Positions 44,854 through 53,084 of a stretch of 64,000 nucleotides of DNA are shown here, piece after piece; the stretch's first letter is position 1; each line of letters opens with the position of its first letter. Origin of the DNA: CAVUAT01 sp963848045 (GTDB taxonomy: Bacteria; Actinomycetota; Thermoleophilia; Solirubrobacterales; 70-9); assembly GCA_963848045.1 (NCBI GenBank), contig CAWKCC010000005.1, positions 62,001 through 126,000 of the forward strand. The letters are read 5' to 3'. A program made the translations under genes and the position numbers. The notes under the pieces are model-generated. The model did no database searches. It was not told where the DNA came from and was given only the letters and a program-made list of their open reading frames with translations.

Positions 44854-45114
44854 GTGGCAACCGTGGTCGCATTCCACGAGATCGAGGACAGCGAGCGCTG
44901 GCTGGCCTCACCGAAGCGCGATGAGGTCTTCGGGCCCCTCGGCATCAGCTTCCAGACGTTCCTCGACCCGGAGAACCCGACCCGCGCGGCACTGGTTCTC
45001 GACGTTCCCGACATGGATGCCTTCAATGCGGCGATGCAGTCCGATGCGGCCGCGGAAGCCATGGAGCACGACGGGGTTCGGGCCGACACCCTTGTGATGC
45101 TCCTCGAGGCCTAA
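44854..45114 (+). CDS. Small hypothetical protein, 86 residues
   Basis: The product reads ATVVAFHEIEDSERWLASPKRDEVFGPLGISFQTFLDPENPTRAALVLDVPDMDAF and so on to TLVMLLEA. The strand-helix-strand pattern (VVAFHEI, WLASPKRDEVF, ISFQTFLD, AALVLDV, helix, TLVMLLE) resembles a small ferredoxin-like alpha/beta fold, as in dimeric alpha-beta barrel or DUF-type stress proteins. I do not recognise the family with confidence. GTG 44854 is fixed by a strong GAGGAGGAGG ribosome site (44841-44850). It stands alone between divergent menD and convergent menC. Confidence 0.75.
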   Translation: MATVVAFHEIEDSERWLASPKRDEVFGPLGISFQTFLDPENPTRAALVLDVPDMDAFNAAMQSDAAAEAMEHDGVRADTLVMLLEA

Positions 45115-45144
45115 CCGCTCGATCCGCGCGGGGGCATTGAGCGG
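45115..45144. terminator. Candidate bidirectional terminator
   Basis: CCGCTC at 45115-45120 pairs with GAGCGG at 45139-45144, with a GC-rich loop. It begins directly after a stop codon and lies between convergent genes. Confidence 0.45.
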
Positions 45145-45149
45145 GGCGG

Positions 45150-46229
45150 CTAGAGCAGCCGGGCCGAGAGCGCCTGCTCGTCGATCTCCACGCCCAGCCC
45201 CGGTTGCTCGCCGACGAGCAGGCTGGGACCGGCCGTCTGGACGCCGCTGCCGACCGACTCCGAAAACAGGCGCTCGGTCGCCAGGCCGTGGGCGAGCCCC
45301 GCCGCGGGAGAGTCCGTGGGCAGCGCCTGAGCGACGTGAGCTGCGGCGGCGATGCCGACCGGGCCCTCCAGCGCGCTAGAGAGGTATACGGGGATCACCG
45401 CGGCGACCTCCAGCGCCTCGCTGATCCCGCCGACCTTCGCCAGCTTCACCGTCGCCAGCTCGCAGGCGCCCGTCTCGGCCGCCTCGCGAGCGTCCCGAGC
45501 GCCCGAGACGCTCTCGTCGGCGGCGAGCGGGATGCGGGTGCGGGATCGAAGCTCGCGCAGCTGACGCAAGCCCGAGACGGGCTCCTCGGCGAGCTCGATC
45601 GTGTGGCGGCCGATCGCTCGCAGCCGCTCGACCGCTTCTTCGACGCTCCAGGCCCCGTTGGCGTCGACGCGGATTCGCCCCTCGAGTCCCAGGGTCTCGC
45701 GCACGGCGGCCACCTGGGCCACGTCGCCGGCCAGCCCGAGCTTGAGCTTGAAGGTGGTGAAGCCGTCGGCCCGCCATGGCTCGATCAGGGCTCGGAGGGT
45801 GGCGGGGTTGCCGGCCGGCAGGGTTGCGTTGCAGATGACCGGCACCGGTCTCTCGGCGCCCAGCAGGCGCCAGACGGGCTCGCCCGCGGCCTTGCCCGCC
45901 AGGTCGTGCAGGGCGATGTCCACCGCCGCCAGCGCCGGCGCCGAGGCCCCGCGGCTGCGACAGCGCGCCAGCGCCGACCAGATCCGCTGCGGGTCGAAGC
46001 CGCGCTCGGCCAGCGCCGGGGCACAGACCCGGTCCACCTCGCGGGCCAGCTCCGCGACTCCCGCGCCACCACGAAGCGACAGCGCGGCGGTCTCACCCCA
46101 GCCTTCAAGGCCCTCTCCCCGAATCCGCACCAGCAGCAGCTCCCGCCCGCTCAGCTCCCCCCGGGCGGTCACGTAGGGCTCCCGGAAGGGGAGCGAGTAG
46201 GGAAGGCTCTCGACGGCCTCGATCCGCAC
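45150..46229 (-). CDS. menC: o-Succinylbenzoate synthase
   Basis: MenC dehydrates SHCHC to o-succinylbenzoate in menaquinone synthesis and belongs to the enolase superfamily. The 359 residues show the catalytic Lys pair in FTTFKLKLG and metal ligands in RVDANGAW (Asp), ELAEEP (Glu) and LAADESVSG (Asp, Glu). The second Lys is in ATVKLAKVGG. The N-terminal capping domain starts MRIEAVESLPYSLPFREPYVTARG. Dipeptide epimerases and MLE-like enzymes share this fold; the surrounding men genes make MenC the best call. GTG 46229 is 9 bases after menA's stop, so menB-menA-menC form one minus-strand unit. Confidence 0.9.
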   Translation of the reverse strand: MRIEAVESLPYSLPFREPYVTARGELSGRELLLVRIRGEGLEGWGETAALSLRGGAGVAELAREVDRVCAPALAERGFDPQRIWSALARCRSRGASAPALAAVDIALHDLAGKAAGEPVWRLLGAERPVPVICNATLPAGNPATLRALIEPWRADGFTTFKLKLGLAGDVAQVAAVRETLGLEGRIRVDANGAWSVEEAVERLRAIGRHTIELAEEPVSGLRQLRELRSRTRIPLAADESVSGARDAREAAETGACELATVKLAKVGGISEALEVAAVIPVYLSSALEGPVGIAAAAHVAQALPTDSPAAGLAHGLATERLFSESVGSGVQTAGPSLLVGEQPGLGVEIDEQALSARLL

Positions 46230-46238
46230 GGTCGAAGC

Positions 46239-47141
46239 TCAGGCTCCGATCAGCAGGCCGGCGCTGACCAGCAGGCTGAACACGGCGAGCAGCGCGCCGG
46301 TGCGTGCCAGCGCCTCGTTCAGGGAGGGCCCGTCCGTGCGCGTCAGCACGGGCTCCGCCGCCCGGCGCGCCAGCGGGATCGAGAGCAGCCCGAGCAGCGC
46401 CCACCAGGCCCCATCGGCGGCGAGCAGGGTGAGCGGCAGTCCGATGTAGGCGCCGGCCAGGAGCCCCACGAACAGCCGCCGCGTCCGTTCCCGACCCAGC
46501 CGCACCGCCAGCGTGTTCTTTCCCGCGCGGCGGTCGGTGTCGATGTCGCGGACGTTGTTGACGACCAGGATCGCCGTCGCCAGCAGGCCGATCACGATCG
46601 ATAGCCCGAGCGAGAGCAGCGAGAGCTCCTCGACCTGCACGTAGTAGGAGCCGTTGACCGCGACCAGGCCGAAGAAGACGAATACGAACGGCTCGCCCAG
46701 CCCCGCGTAGCCATAGGGCCGCGGGCCGCCCGTGTAGAGCACCCCGGCGAGGATCGAGATCGCGCCCAGCACCAGCATCACCGGCCCCGCCACGATCGTC
46801 AGGTAGATGCCCGCCGCGACCGCAACGCCGAAGGCCACCCAGGTCGCGGCAAGCACGCTTCGCGGCGCGACCAGGCCGGCCGCGGTGACGCGAACCGGCC
46901 CGAGCCGGTCGACCGTGTCGGCGCCCCGCTTGGCGTCGGAGTAGTCGTTGACGAGGTTGGTGCCGATCTGCAGGAAGACGCTCCCGACCATCGCGGCGAG
47001 GAAGGCGCCGAACCGGGGCAGCTCCCCGTAGTCGTAGACCACGGCCGCGGTGCCGACCAGCACGGGTGCGATCGCGGCCGGAAGCGTCCTGGGCCTCGAT
47101 GCCACGATCCAGATGCGCAGCGGGCTCACCTCGGCCGGCAC
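46239..47141 (-). CDS. menA: 1,4-Dihydroxy-2-naphthoate polyprenyltransferase
   Basis: MenA attaches the isoprenoid tail to DHNA in the membrane, giving demethylmenaquinone. The 300 residues form about eight to nine TM helices. The first prenyl-diphosphate-binding motif is GTNLVNDYSDAKRGADT (Asn65, Asp66, Asp69) and the second is VNNVRDIDTDRRAGKNTLAVRLGRE. Both suit MenA rather than UbiA. GTG 47141 was chosen; GTG 47129 is possible. It lies between menC and menB on the same strand. Confidence 0.93.
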   Translation of the reverse strand: MPAEVSPLRIWIVASRPRTLPAAIAPVLVGTAAVVYDYGELPRFGAFLAAMVGSVFLQIGTNLVNDYSDAKRGADTVDRLGPVRVTAAGLVAPRSVLAATWVAFGVAVAAGIYLTIVAGPVMLVLGAISILAGVLYTGGPRPYGYAGLGEPFVFVFFGLVAVNGSYYVQVEELSLLSLGLSIVIGLLATAILVVNNVRDIDTDRRAGKNTLAVRLGRERTRRLFVGLLAGAYIGLPLTLLAADGAWWALLGLLSIPLARRAAEPVLTRTDGPSLNEALARTGALLAVFSLLVSAGLLIGA

Positions 47142-47199
47142 CTCCTCGGCTTCGCGTCCGGGGGTGCCCGGTGAAGACGCGAACGGGCTGGGCTCCTTG

Positions 47200-48081
47200 T
47201 CAAGGCCGTTTCGGGAACTTGGAGAAGTCCGGGGCTCGGCCCTCCTGGAAGGCGTTGCGCCCCTCCTGGCCCTCCTCGGTCATGTAGAAGAGCAGGGTCG
47301 CGTCGTGGGAGAGCTGCTGCAGGCCGGTGAGGCCGTCCTCCTCGGCGTTGAAGCTCGACTTCAGCAGGCGCAGGGAGAGGGGGGAGAGGTGAGCCATCTC
47401 CCGGCACCAGGCGATCGTCTCGCGCTCCAGCTCGTCGAGCGGCACCACCGCATTGACGAGCCCCATCTCCAGGGCCTCGCCGGCGTCGTAGAGGCGGGAG
47501 AGGAACCAGAACTCCTTCGCCTTCTTGATACCGACGTTGCGCGCCAGCAGGCTGGCGCCGAAGCCCCCGTCGAAGCTGCCCACGCGCGGGCCGGTCTGGC
47601 CGAACACGGCGTTGTCGGCGGCGATCGTGATGTCGCAGACAAGGTGGAGGATGTGCCCGCCCCCGACCGCGTAGCCCGCGACCGCGGCCACCACGGGCTT
47701 CGGCAGGCGCCGGATCTGCACATGCAGCTCGCCGACGTCAAGGCGGCCCACACCCTGCGAGGCCACCTCGTCGTCGCCGATGTAGCCGTCGTCGCCGCGG
47801 ATCCGCTGGTCTCCACCCGAGCAGAAGGCCTCCGTCCCCGCTCCGGTGAGGATGATCGTTGCGACCCCGGTGTCGTCGCGGGCGCGCGTGAAGGCGTCGC
47901 GCAGCTCGCGCAGGGTCGGCGGCCGGAAGGCGTTTCGGACCTCGGGGCGGTTGATCGTGATCCTGGCGATGCTCTCCGCGCGCTCGTAGAGGATGTCCTC
48001 GTACTCGCCGCCGCCCCCTCTCCATTCGATCGGGGCGTACAGCTCCTCCTCCGGCGGCGCGTCCTTGTGGCGGATCGGCAT
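47200..48081 (-). CDS. menB: 1,4-Dihydroxy-2-naphthoyl-CoA synthase
   Basis: MenB cyclises o-succinylbenzoyl-CoA to DHNA-CoA and belongs to the crotonase superfamily. The 293 residues contain ARITINRPEVRNAFRPPTLRELRDAF, the oxyanion-hole region GTEAFCSGGDQRIRG, LHVQIRRLPKPVVAAVAGYAVGGGHILHLVCDITIAADNAVFGQTGPRVGSFDGGFGASLLARNVG, and FSKFPKRP at the C-terminus. The last blocks are diagnostic for MenB among crotonases. The start ATG 48081 is 9 nt after a minus-strand TATCGT box. It is divergent from menE. Confidence 0.95.
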   Translation of the reverse strand: MPIRHKDAPPEEELYAPIEWRGGGGEYEDILYERAESIARITINRPEVRNAFRPPTLRELRDAFTRARDDTGVATIILTGAGTEAFCSGGDQRIRGDDGYIGDDEVASQGVGRLDVGELHVQIRRLPKPVVAAVAGYAVGGGHILHLVCDITIAADNAVFGQTGPRVGSFDGGFGASLLARNVGIKKAKEFWFLSRLYDAGEALEMGLVNAVVPLDELERETIAWCREMAHLSPLSLRLLKSSFNAEEDGLTGLQQLSHDATLLFYMTEEGQEGRNAFQEGRAPDFSKFPKRP

Positions 48082-48090
48082 GGCGCGGCA

Positions 48091-48096
48091 ACGATA
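48091..48096 (-). promoter_or_regulatory. Leaderless-type -10 box for menB
   Basis: TATCGT (minus strand) lies 9 nt before the ATG at 48081. It would drive menB-menA-menC. Confidence 0.45.
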
Positions 48097-48152
48097 GCCA
48101 GCCGGAGCCGCGCGCAGGCGCTCAGCCGCGTCCTCGCCGCGTAGCCGCCACA

Positions 48153-49511
48153 ATGCCTGGTCGAGCACAGATGCTGCTGGACAACTGGCTGGCCCAGAGA
48201 GCCGAGACCTGCCCCGACCGCGTCGCCGTCGCGACGCCCGAGGCGAAGATCTCCTATGCGCAGCTCGAAGCCGAGGCGCTGGGCGCCGCGAGGCGGCTCG
48301 GCTCAAGGGGGGTGCGCCGGGACTCGGTGGTCGCGATTACGATGGCGCCCGGCGCCGAATACGCGATCGCCGTGCACGCCCTGATGAAGCTGGGCGCTAT
48401 CGCCTTCCCGCTCGACCCGCGGCTCGCCGGCGCGGAGCGCCGTCGCGCCATGGGTCCGCAGATCCCGGCATTGGTGATCGAGGATCCCGAGGACCTCGAC
48501 GGCCACGAGGCCGACCTGCCGCTGCTTGGTGAGCTCGATCTGGAGCGCCCCTGCACCCGGATCCTGACCAGCGGCACGTCGGGCGCCGCGCGCGCGGTCG
48601 AGCACACCTTCGGCAACCACCTCTGGAGCGCGGTCGGCTCCGCCTTCAACCTCGGCGTGGACCCGGCCGACCGCTGGCTCTGCTGCGTACCCCTCTTCCA
48701 CGTCTCGGGACTCTCGATCCTGATGCGATCGGCGATCTACGGAACCACGGCGATCGTCCACGACGGCTTCGGCCTCGACCGGGTCGCCGAGGCGCTGGAG
48801 CGCGACGAGGTCACCATTGTCTCCCTGGTGACCACGATGCTGACCCGCCTGATCGACGCGGGCGCCGCGATCGAGCGCCCGCGCGCGATCCTGGTGGGCG
48901 GGGGGCCCGTCCCGGAGGAGATGCTGGAGGAAGCGACGGGCCTCGGTGCGACGGTCGTCCAGACCTACGGGCTGACTGAGGCAGCCTCGCAGGTGACCAC
49001 GCTCGCTCCCGAGCAGGCCGCGCGCAAGCTCGGCTCGGCGGGCCGGCCGCTGCTGACCACCCGAGTGCGGATCGCCGACGGCGAGATCCTGGTGCAGGGC
49101 CCGACGGTGGCGCCCGCCGCGCTCGACGCGGATGGCTGGCTGCACACCGGCGACAGCGGCCGCATCGACGACGAGGGCTTCCTCTGGGTCGAGGGCCGTC
49201 GCGACGATGTGATCGTGACCGGAGGGGAGAACGTCTCGCCCGCCGAGGTAGAGGAGGTGCTCACGGCGCATCCGGACGTGGTCGAGGCCGCCGTGGTCGG
49301 CCGGCCGGATCCCGACTGGCAGAACGCCGTGGTCGCGGTTGTGGTGCCGCATGAGGCCGCGGAGCCCGATCTCGAGGGACTCCGCAGCTGGTGCTCGGCG
49401 CGACTGGCTCCGTACAAGGTCCCGAAGCGCTTCGAGCTGGCGACCGAGCTGCCCCGCACCGCCTCGGGCAAGTTGCGCCGCGGCGAGCTGCGCGAGCCCA
49501 GCGCCCGCTAG
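48153..49511 (+). CDS. menE: o-Succinylbenzoate-CoA ligase
   Basis: MenE activates o-succinylbenzoate with ATP and CoA, the step before MenB. The 452 residues belong to the ANL adenylate-forming superfamily: P-loop ILTSGTSGAARAVEHT, CVPLFHVSGLSILMRS, QTYGLTEAASQVTTL, GWLHTGDSGRIDDEGFLWVEGRRDDVIVTGGENVSPAEVEEVL and the C-terminal catalytic Lys in PRTASGKLRRGEL. The short length suits MenE better than most acyl-CoA ligases, and it is divergent from menB. ATG 48153 or 48171 could start it. Its TAG stop is part of a TAGCAT box upstream of ilvC. Confidence 0.92.
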   Translation: MPGRAQMLLDNWLAQRAETCPDRVAVATPEAKISYAQLEAEALGAARRLGSRGVRRDSVVAITMAPGAEYAIAVHALMKLGAIAFPLDPRLAGAERRRAMGPQIPALVIEDPEDLDGHEADLPLLGELDLERPCTRILTSGTSGAARAVEHTFGNHLWSAVGSAFNLGVDPADRWLCCVPLFHVSGLSILMRSAIYGTTAIVHDGFGLDRVAEALERDEVTIVSLVTTMLTRLIDAGAAIERPRAILVGGGPVPEEMLEEATGLGATVVQTYGLTEAASQVTTLAPEQAARKLGSAGRPLLTTRVRIADGEILVQGPTVAPAALDADGWLHTGDSGRIDDEGFLWVEGRRDDVIVTGGENVSPAEVEEVLTAHPDVVEAAVVGRPDPDWQNAVVAVVVPHEAAEPDLEGLRSWCSARLAPYKVPKRFELATELPRTASGKLRRGELREPSAR

Positions 49512-49525
49512 CATCCGCCGCCGCG

Positions 49526-50539
49526 ATGGCCAAGGACGGCGAGCAGGACATCTACTACGACGCGGACGCGGACCTCTCGGTCCTCGAGGGCAAGACCGTG
49601 GCCGTCCTCGGCTACGGATCGCAGGGGCACGCACATGCGCTCAACCTGAAGGAGTCGGGGGTCGAGGTGGTCGTCGGCCTGCGCCCGGACTCCTCAAGCC
49701 GCGCCGAGGCGGAGGCCGCGGGCCTCGAGGTGCTCGACGTGGCCGAGGCGGCGAGCCGCGGCGACGTCGTGATGGTGCTGCTGCCCGACGAGAAGCAGGC
49801 CGAGGTCTGGAACGCCGAGATCGCCGACGGGATCGCCGACGGCGACCTGCTGATGTTCGCTCACGGCTTCTCGATCAACTTCGACCAGATCAGGCCCCCG
49901 GCGGGCGTCGACGTGGGCATGGTCGCGCCCAAGGGCCCCGGCCACCTCGTCCGCCGCCAGTACGAGGAGGGCAGGGGGGTGCCCTGCCTGATGGCCGTCC
50001 ACCAGGACGCCACCGGCACGGCCCGCGAGAAGGTGCTCGCGTACGCGTCGGGGATCGGTGGCGGCCGCGCCGGGATCATCGAGACCACCTTCAAGGACGA
50101 GGCCGAGACGGACCTGTTCGGCGAGCAGGCCGTGCTCTGCGGCGGCGCCACCGAGCTGGTGCGCGCCGGCTTCGAGACCCTGGTCGAGGCGGGCTACGAC
50201 CCGCGCCTGGCCTACTTCGAGTGCCTGCACGAGCTGAAGCTGATCGTCGACCTGATGTACGAGCAGGGGATCCAGGGCATGCGTGACTCGATCTCGAACA
50301 CCGCCGAATACGGCGACATGACCCGCGGCTCCAAGGTGATCACCGAGGAGACCCGGGAGGCGATGCGGAAGATCCTCGCCGACATCCAGTCGGGCGAGTT
50401 CGCCAGGGAGTGGATCGCCGAGAACCAGGCCGGCGGCGAGAACTTCGACCGCATGCGCGAGGAGGCCGCCTCACACGAGATCGAGACGGTCGGCGGCAAG
50501 CTCCGCTCGATGATGCCCTGGATCTCGAAAGCGGGCTAG
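49526..50539 (+). CDS. ilvC: Ketol-acid reductoisomerase
   Basis: IlvC isomerises and reduces acetolactate/acetohydroxybutyrate with NADPH, step two of branched-chain amino acid synthesis. The 337 residues (class I length) show the Rossmann motif VLGYGSQGHAHALNL, MVAPKGPGHLVRRQYEEGRGVPCLMAVHQD, ETTFKDEAETDLFGEQAVLCGG and the knotted C-terminal domain with LIVDLMYEQGIQGMRDSISNTAEYGD. It is separated from ilvBN by six men genes. The stop shares the CTAG at 50536-50539 with the convergent cupin gene. Confidence 0.96.
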   Translation: MAKDGEQDIYYDADADLSVLEGKTVAVLGYGSQGHAHALNLKESGVEVVVGLRPDSSSRAEAEAAGLEVLDVAEAASRGDVVMVLLPDEKQAEVWNAEIADGIADGDLLMFAHGFSINFDQIRPPAGVDVGMVAPKGPGHLVRRQYEEGRGVPCLMAVHQDATGTAREKVLAYASGIGGGRAGIIETTFKDEAETDLFGEQAVLCGGATELVRAGFETLVEAGYDPRLAYFECLHELKLIVDLMYEQGIQGMRDSISNTAEYGDMTRGSKVITEETREAMRKILADIQSGEFAREWIAENQAGGENFDRMREEAASHEIETVGGKLRSMMPWISKAG

Positions 50540-50946
50540 CCCCGCGGGTTCGTCTCGCCCTCGGGCGCGCGGCCGTCCCGGCCGACGTAGCCGCCCTTGC
50601 CGCCGACCACCAGATAGACCAGGTCCTCGGAGTCGCTCGGGTTGCGCGTCCTGCGCACGGTCGAGGCGTCAACGCGCGCCGCGCCGCCCTCCCGCAGCTC
50701 GTGTGAGCTGTCGTCCCCGAAGGTGATCAGCATCGTCCCGCGGTGCACGAAGTAGAGCTCCTCCTGCTGATCGTGGTAGTGGCTGCCGGTTTCGTATCCG
50801 GGCGGCAGCGTCAGCACGTTGACGCCGAAGGCGGTCACATCGAGCTGTTTGCGCAGCTTGCGAAAGCCGTAGCCCTCGCCGAGCGCGTCGAGGTCGGGGG
50901 CGACCGCGTAGCCCGGTCCCTTGACCACCCCTGCTCCGTCCGCCAT
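50536..50946 (-). CDS. Cupin-domain protein
   Basis: The 136 residues hold a single cupin barrel: VNVLTLPPGYETGSHYHDQQEELYFVHRGTMLITFGD contains the G(x)5HxH(x)3-4E metal motif. ARVDASTVRRTRNPSDSEDLVYLVVGG forms the second half, with Arg and Asn where the usual metal His would be. It could bind a small molecule or a metal; function unknown. ATG 50946 is 2 bases from the stop of the DUF4389 gene, so the two are an operon on the minus strand. Its stop overlaps ilvC's stop on the other strand. Confidence 0.85.
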   Translation of the reverse strand: MADGAGVVKGPGYAVAPDLDALGEGYGFRKLRKQLDVTAFGVNVLTLPPGYETGSHYHDQQEELYFVHRGTMLITFGDDSSHELREGGAARVDASTVRRTRNPSDSEDLVYLVVGGKGGYVGRDGRAPEGETNPRG

Positions 50947-50948
50947 CG

Positions 50949-51740
50949 CTATGAGCTCTTGGTGCCGGGTTTCCGGGCGGCCGGCTTCTTCGCGGTCGCC
51001 TTCTTCTTCGCCGGCGGCTTCTTCGCGGTCTTCGCCGGCGGCTTCCTCGCGGCGCTCTTCCCCGCAGTGGCCTTCTTCCCCCGGGCGGGCTGGCCCGCGG
51101 CGCTTGCCTTGGGCAGCGCCTTCCCGGCGGGCGCCCCCTTGCTCAGCTCGGCGGCCGGCTCCGCCCCGCCGTCCTCGAGCGAGAAGGGCGGCCAATCCTC
51201 GGTCATCAAGAGGAAGTAGGCGCTCGCCCTGGTCAGGTAGGCGGCGGCGGAGCGCATCGGCTCGAACAGGCCCTCGGGCTGCCTGCCGGTGAACAGGATC
51301 GCGAACCAGGAGATGAGCGTGCAGACGGTGAGGATCAGTCCCTGCACCCAGGCGAGGATCATCACCGGAATCCCGACGATCAGGCGGAAGAACGTCTTCG
51401 CGCGGCTGTAGACGTCGAGCGGCTCCGCCACCCCGATTCGGACCGGGTACCGCGGCGCCGCCTCACCGCCGAAGGGGGGCCATTCGTCGGTGAGCAGGTA
51501 GTACCAGGAGTTGACGCGGTTGTACATCCTCAGGTAGCCGGCGTTGAAGTCGTAGAGGCCTTCCGGGTAGCGGCCCGTGAACACGATCGCGAACCAGGCG
51601 ATCACGGTCGCGAAGTAGGCCGCGATTCCGTAGAGCCCGGCGACGATCAGCCAGGGGATCGCGAGGATCCAGCGGAAGAAGGTGGTGAGGCGGTTGCGCC
51701 CCTCGGCGGCATAGTCGGCTGCGAAGCTGATCGGGTACAT
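50949..51740 (-). CDS. DUF4389 membrane protein with duplicated domain and Lys/Ala/Pro tail
   Basis: The 263 residues contain two DUF4389-like repeats. Each has a TM pair followed by WFAIVFTGRYPEGLYDF or WFAILFTGRQPEGLFEP and then YYLLTDEWPPF or YFLLMTEDWPPF. The last ~75 residues are a repetitive basic tail (AAGQPARGKKATAGK then AARKPPAKTAKKPPAKKK), of the kind found in histone-H1-like and other actinobacterial basic tails, here facing the cytosol. Function unknown. A GGAGGG ribosome site precedes ATG 51740. Joined with the cupin gene downstream. Confidence 0.85.
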   Translation of the reverse strand: MYPISFAADYAAEGRNRLTTFFRWILAIPWLIVAGLYGIAAYFATVIAWFAIVFTGRYPEGLYDFNAGYLRMYNRVNSWYYLLTDEWPPFGGEAAPRYPVRIGVAEPLDVYSRAKTFFRLIVGIPVMILAWVQGLILTVCTLISWFAILFTGRQPEGLFEPMRSAAAYLTRASAYFLLMTEDWPPFSLEDGGAEPAAELSKGAPAGKALPKASAAGQPARGKKATAGKSAARKPPAKTAKKPPAKKKATAKKPAARKPGTKSS

Positions 51741-51844
51741 GGCGTCCCTCCGGGGGTCGGGATCGTGCGAGGGCGCGCAGCCTACAGAAAGCCCCGGGGC
51801 CCGGCCGCCCCCGGAGACCGCGCGGTCCGGCCCGGCCCGGTGAC

Positions 51845-51850
51845 TACTCT
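51845..51850 (+). promoter_or_regulatory. Leaderless-type -10 box for the aminotransferase gene
   Basis: TACTCT ends 9 nt before CTG 51860, the same spacing as several ATG/GTG genes here. Confidence 0.45.
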
Positions 51851-51859
51851 TGATCCACT

Positions 51860-53071
51860 CTGACCGCCAACCCCTACATCAAGCGGTACCTGATGACAGC
51901 CGGCCCGACGCCGCTGCCCCCGGCGGTGAGCCAGGTGATGGCCGAGCCGATCACCTATCACCGCGCTCCGGCCTTCATCGAGGTGTACGCCCGCGCGCTG
52001 GAGCGATTGCGCGAGGTCCTCCAGACGGGCAACCAGGTGCTCTCCTTCGCGTCGTCGGGCACGGGTGCGCTGGAGTCCGCGGTCGTCAACCTGACAGCGC
52101 CGGGCGAGCCGGTGCTGGTCGCCTCCGCCGGCAAGTTCGGGGAGCGCTGGCTGGAGCTGTGCCGGGCCTATGGGGCGAACGTAACCCACCTCGAGCTCGA
52201 ATGGGGAGAGGCGATCCCGCCTGATGGGCTCGACCGCGCGCTCGCCGGAATGGAGCGCAAACCGAGCGCCGTGTTCGCGACCCAGTCCGAGACCTCGACC
52301 GGCGTCGTCCACGACGTGCGGGCTTTGACCGAGGTCGCCCACCGCCATGGCGCCCTGATCTGCATCGACGCCGTCTCGGGCCTTGGAGCGGTCGATCTGC
52401 CACAGGACGATTGGGGCGTGGACGTGGTGGTCTCGGGCTCGCAGAAGTCCCTGATGTGCCCGCCGGGCCTCGCTTTCGCCTCGGCGAACGAGCCGGCGCT
52501 GGTGCTGGCGCGCGAGACAGCCGCCGCCGGCCACCCGGGGCGCTATTACTTCGACTGGGCGCGCACGGCTGCGGGTCAGGCCGAGGATCCCCCGAACAGC
52601 CCCTTCACGCCCGCGATCACCCTCTGGTGGGCCCTGGACGTCGCCCTGGGCCTGGTTCTCGAGGAGGGCCTGGAGCAGGTCTTCGGACGCCACGCGATCC
52701 TCGCTCGCGCCGCGAGAGCGGGCATCGAGGGCCTCGGGCTCGAGCGCTTCGGGACCGCCGACGAGGGCGCCGAACACGCCAACGTGGTCACCGCCGCGCG
52801 CCTCCCGAGCTCCATCGACGGCGCCGCCGTCCCGAGGATCATGCGCGAGCGCTACGGGGTGACCGCCGCCGGTGGCCAGGGCAGGCTGAAGGGGGAGATC
52901 GTGCGGATCGCCCATTGCGGCTACTTCGGCGCCTTCGACGTGGTGATCGCGCTCACCGCCCTGGAGTCGGCGCTTCGGGACCTGGGCGCCGAGGTCGAGA
53001 GCGGCTCGGCCGCCGCTGCCGCCCAGCGCGTCTTCGCGGAGGCCGGGCGGGCACCCGAGCCCGTCGCCTAG
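51860..53071 (+). CDS. Class V aminotransferase (alanine/serine-glyoxylate or phosphoserine type), probable CTG start
   Basis: The product is a PLP fold-type I enzyme. It contains YLMTAGPTPLPPAV, SSGTGALESAVVNLTAPGEPVLVASAGKFGERW, TQSETSTGVVHDV, DAVSGLGAVDLPQDDWGVDVVVSGSQKSLMCPPGLAF with the PLP Lys in SGSQKSL, and GQGRLKGEIVRIAHCGYFGAFDV at the end. This subgroup includes alanine-glyoxylate and serine-pyruvate aminotransferases, and enzymes used as phosphoserine aminotransferase where SerC is absent. Its place 13 bases before serA favours the serine role (inference). The canonical start is ATG 51893, but the frame is open from CTG 51860, which adds 11 residues (TANPYIKRYL) and sits at leaderless distance from a TACTCT box. 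Confidence 0.9.
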   Translation: MTANPYIKRYLMTAGPTPLPPAVSQVMAEPITYHRAPAFIEVYARALERLREVLQTGNQVLSFASSGTGALESAVVNLTAPGEPVLVASAGKFGERWLELCRAYGANVTHLELEWGEAIPPDGLDRALAGMERKPSAVFATQSETSTGVVHDVRALTEVAHRHGALICIDAVSGLGAVDLPQDDWGVDVVVSGSQKSLMCPPGLAFASANEPALVLARETAAAGHPGRYYFDWARTAAGQAEDPPNSPFTPAITLWWALDVALGLVLEEGLEQVFGRHAILARAARAGIEGLGLERFGTADEGAEHANVVTAARLPSSIDGAAVPRIMRERYGVTAAGGQGRLKGEIVRIAHCGYFGAFDVVIALTALESALRDLGAEVESGSAAAAAQRVFAEAGRAPEPVA

Positions 53072-53084
53072 GGAATATCGCGCG

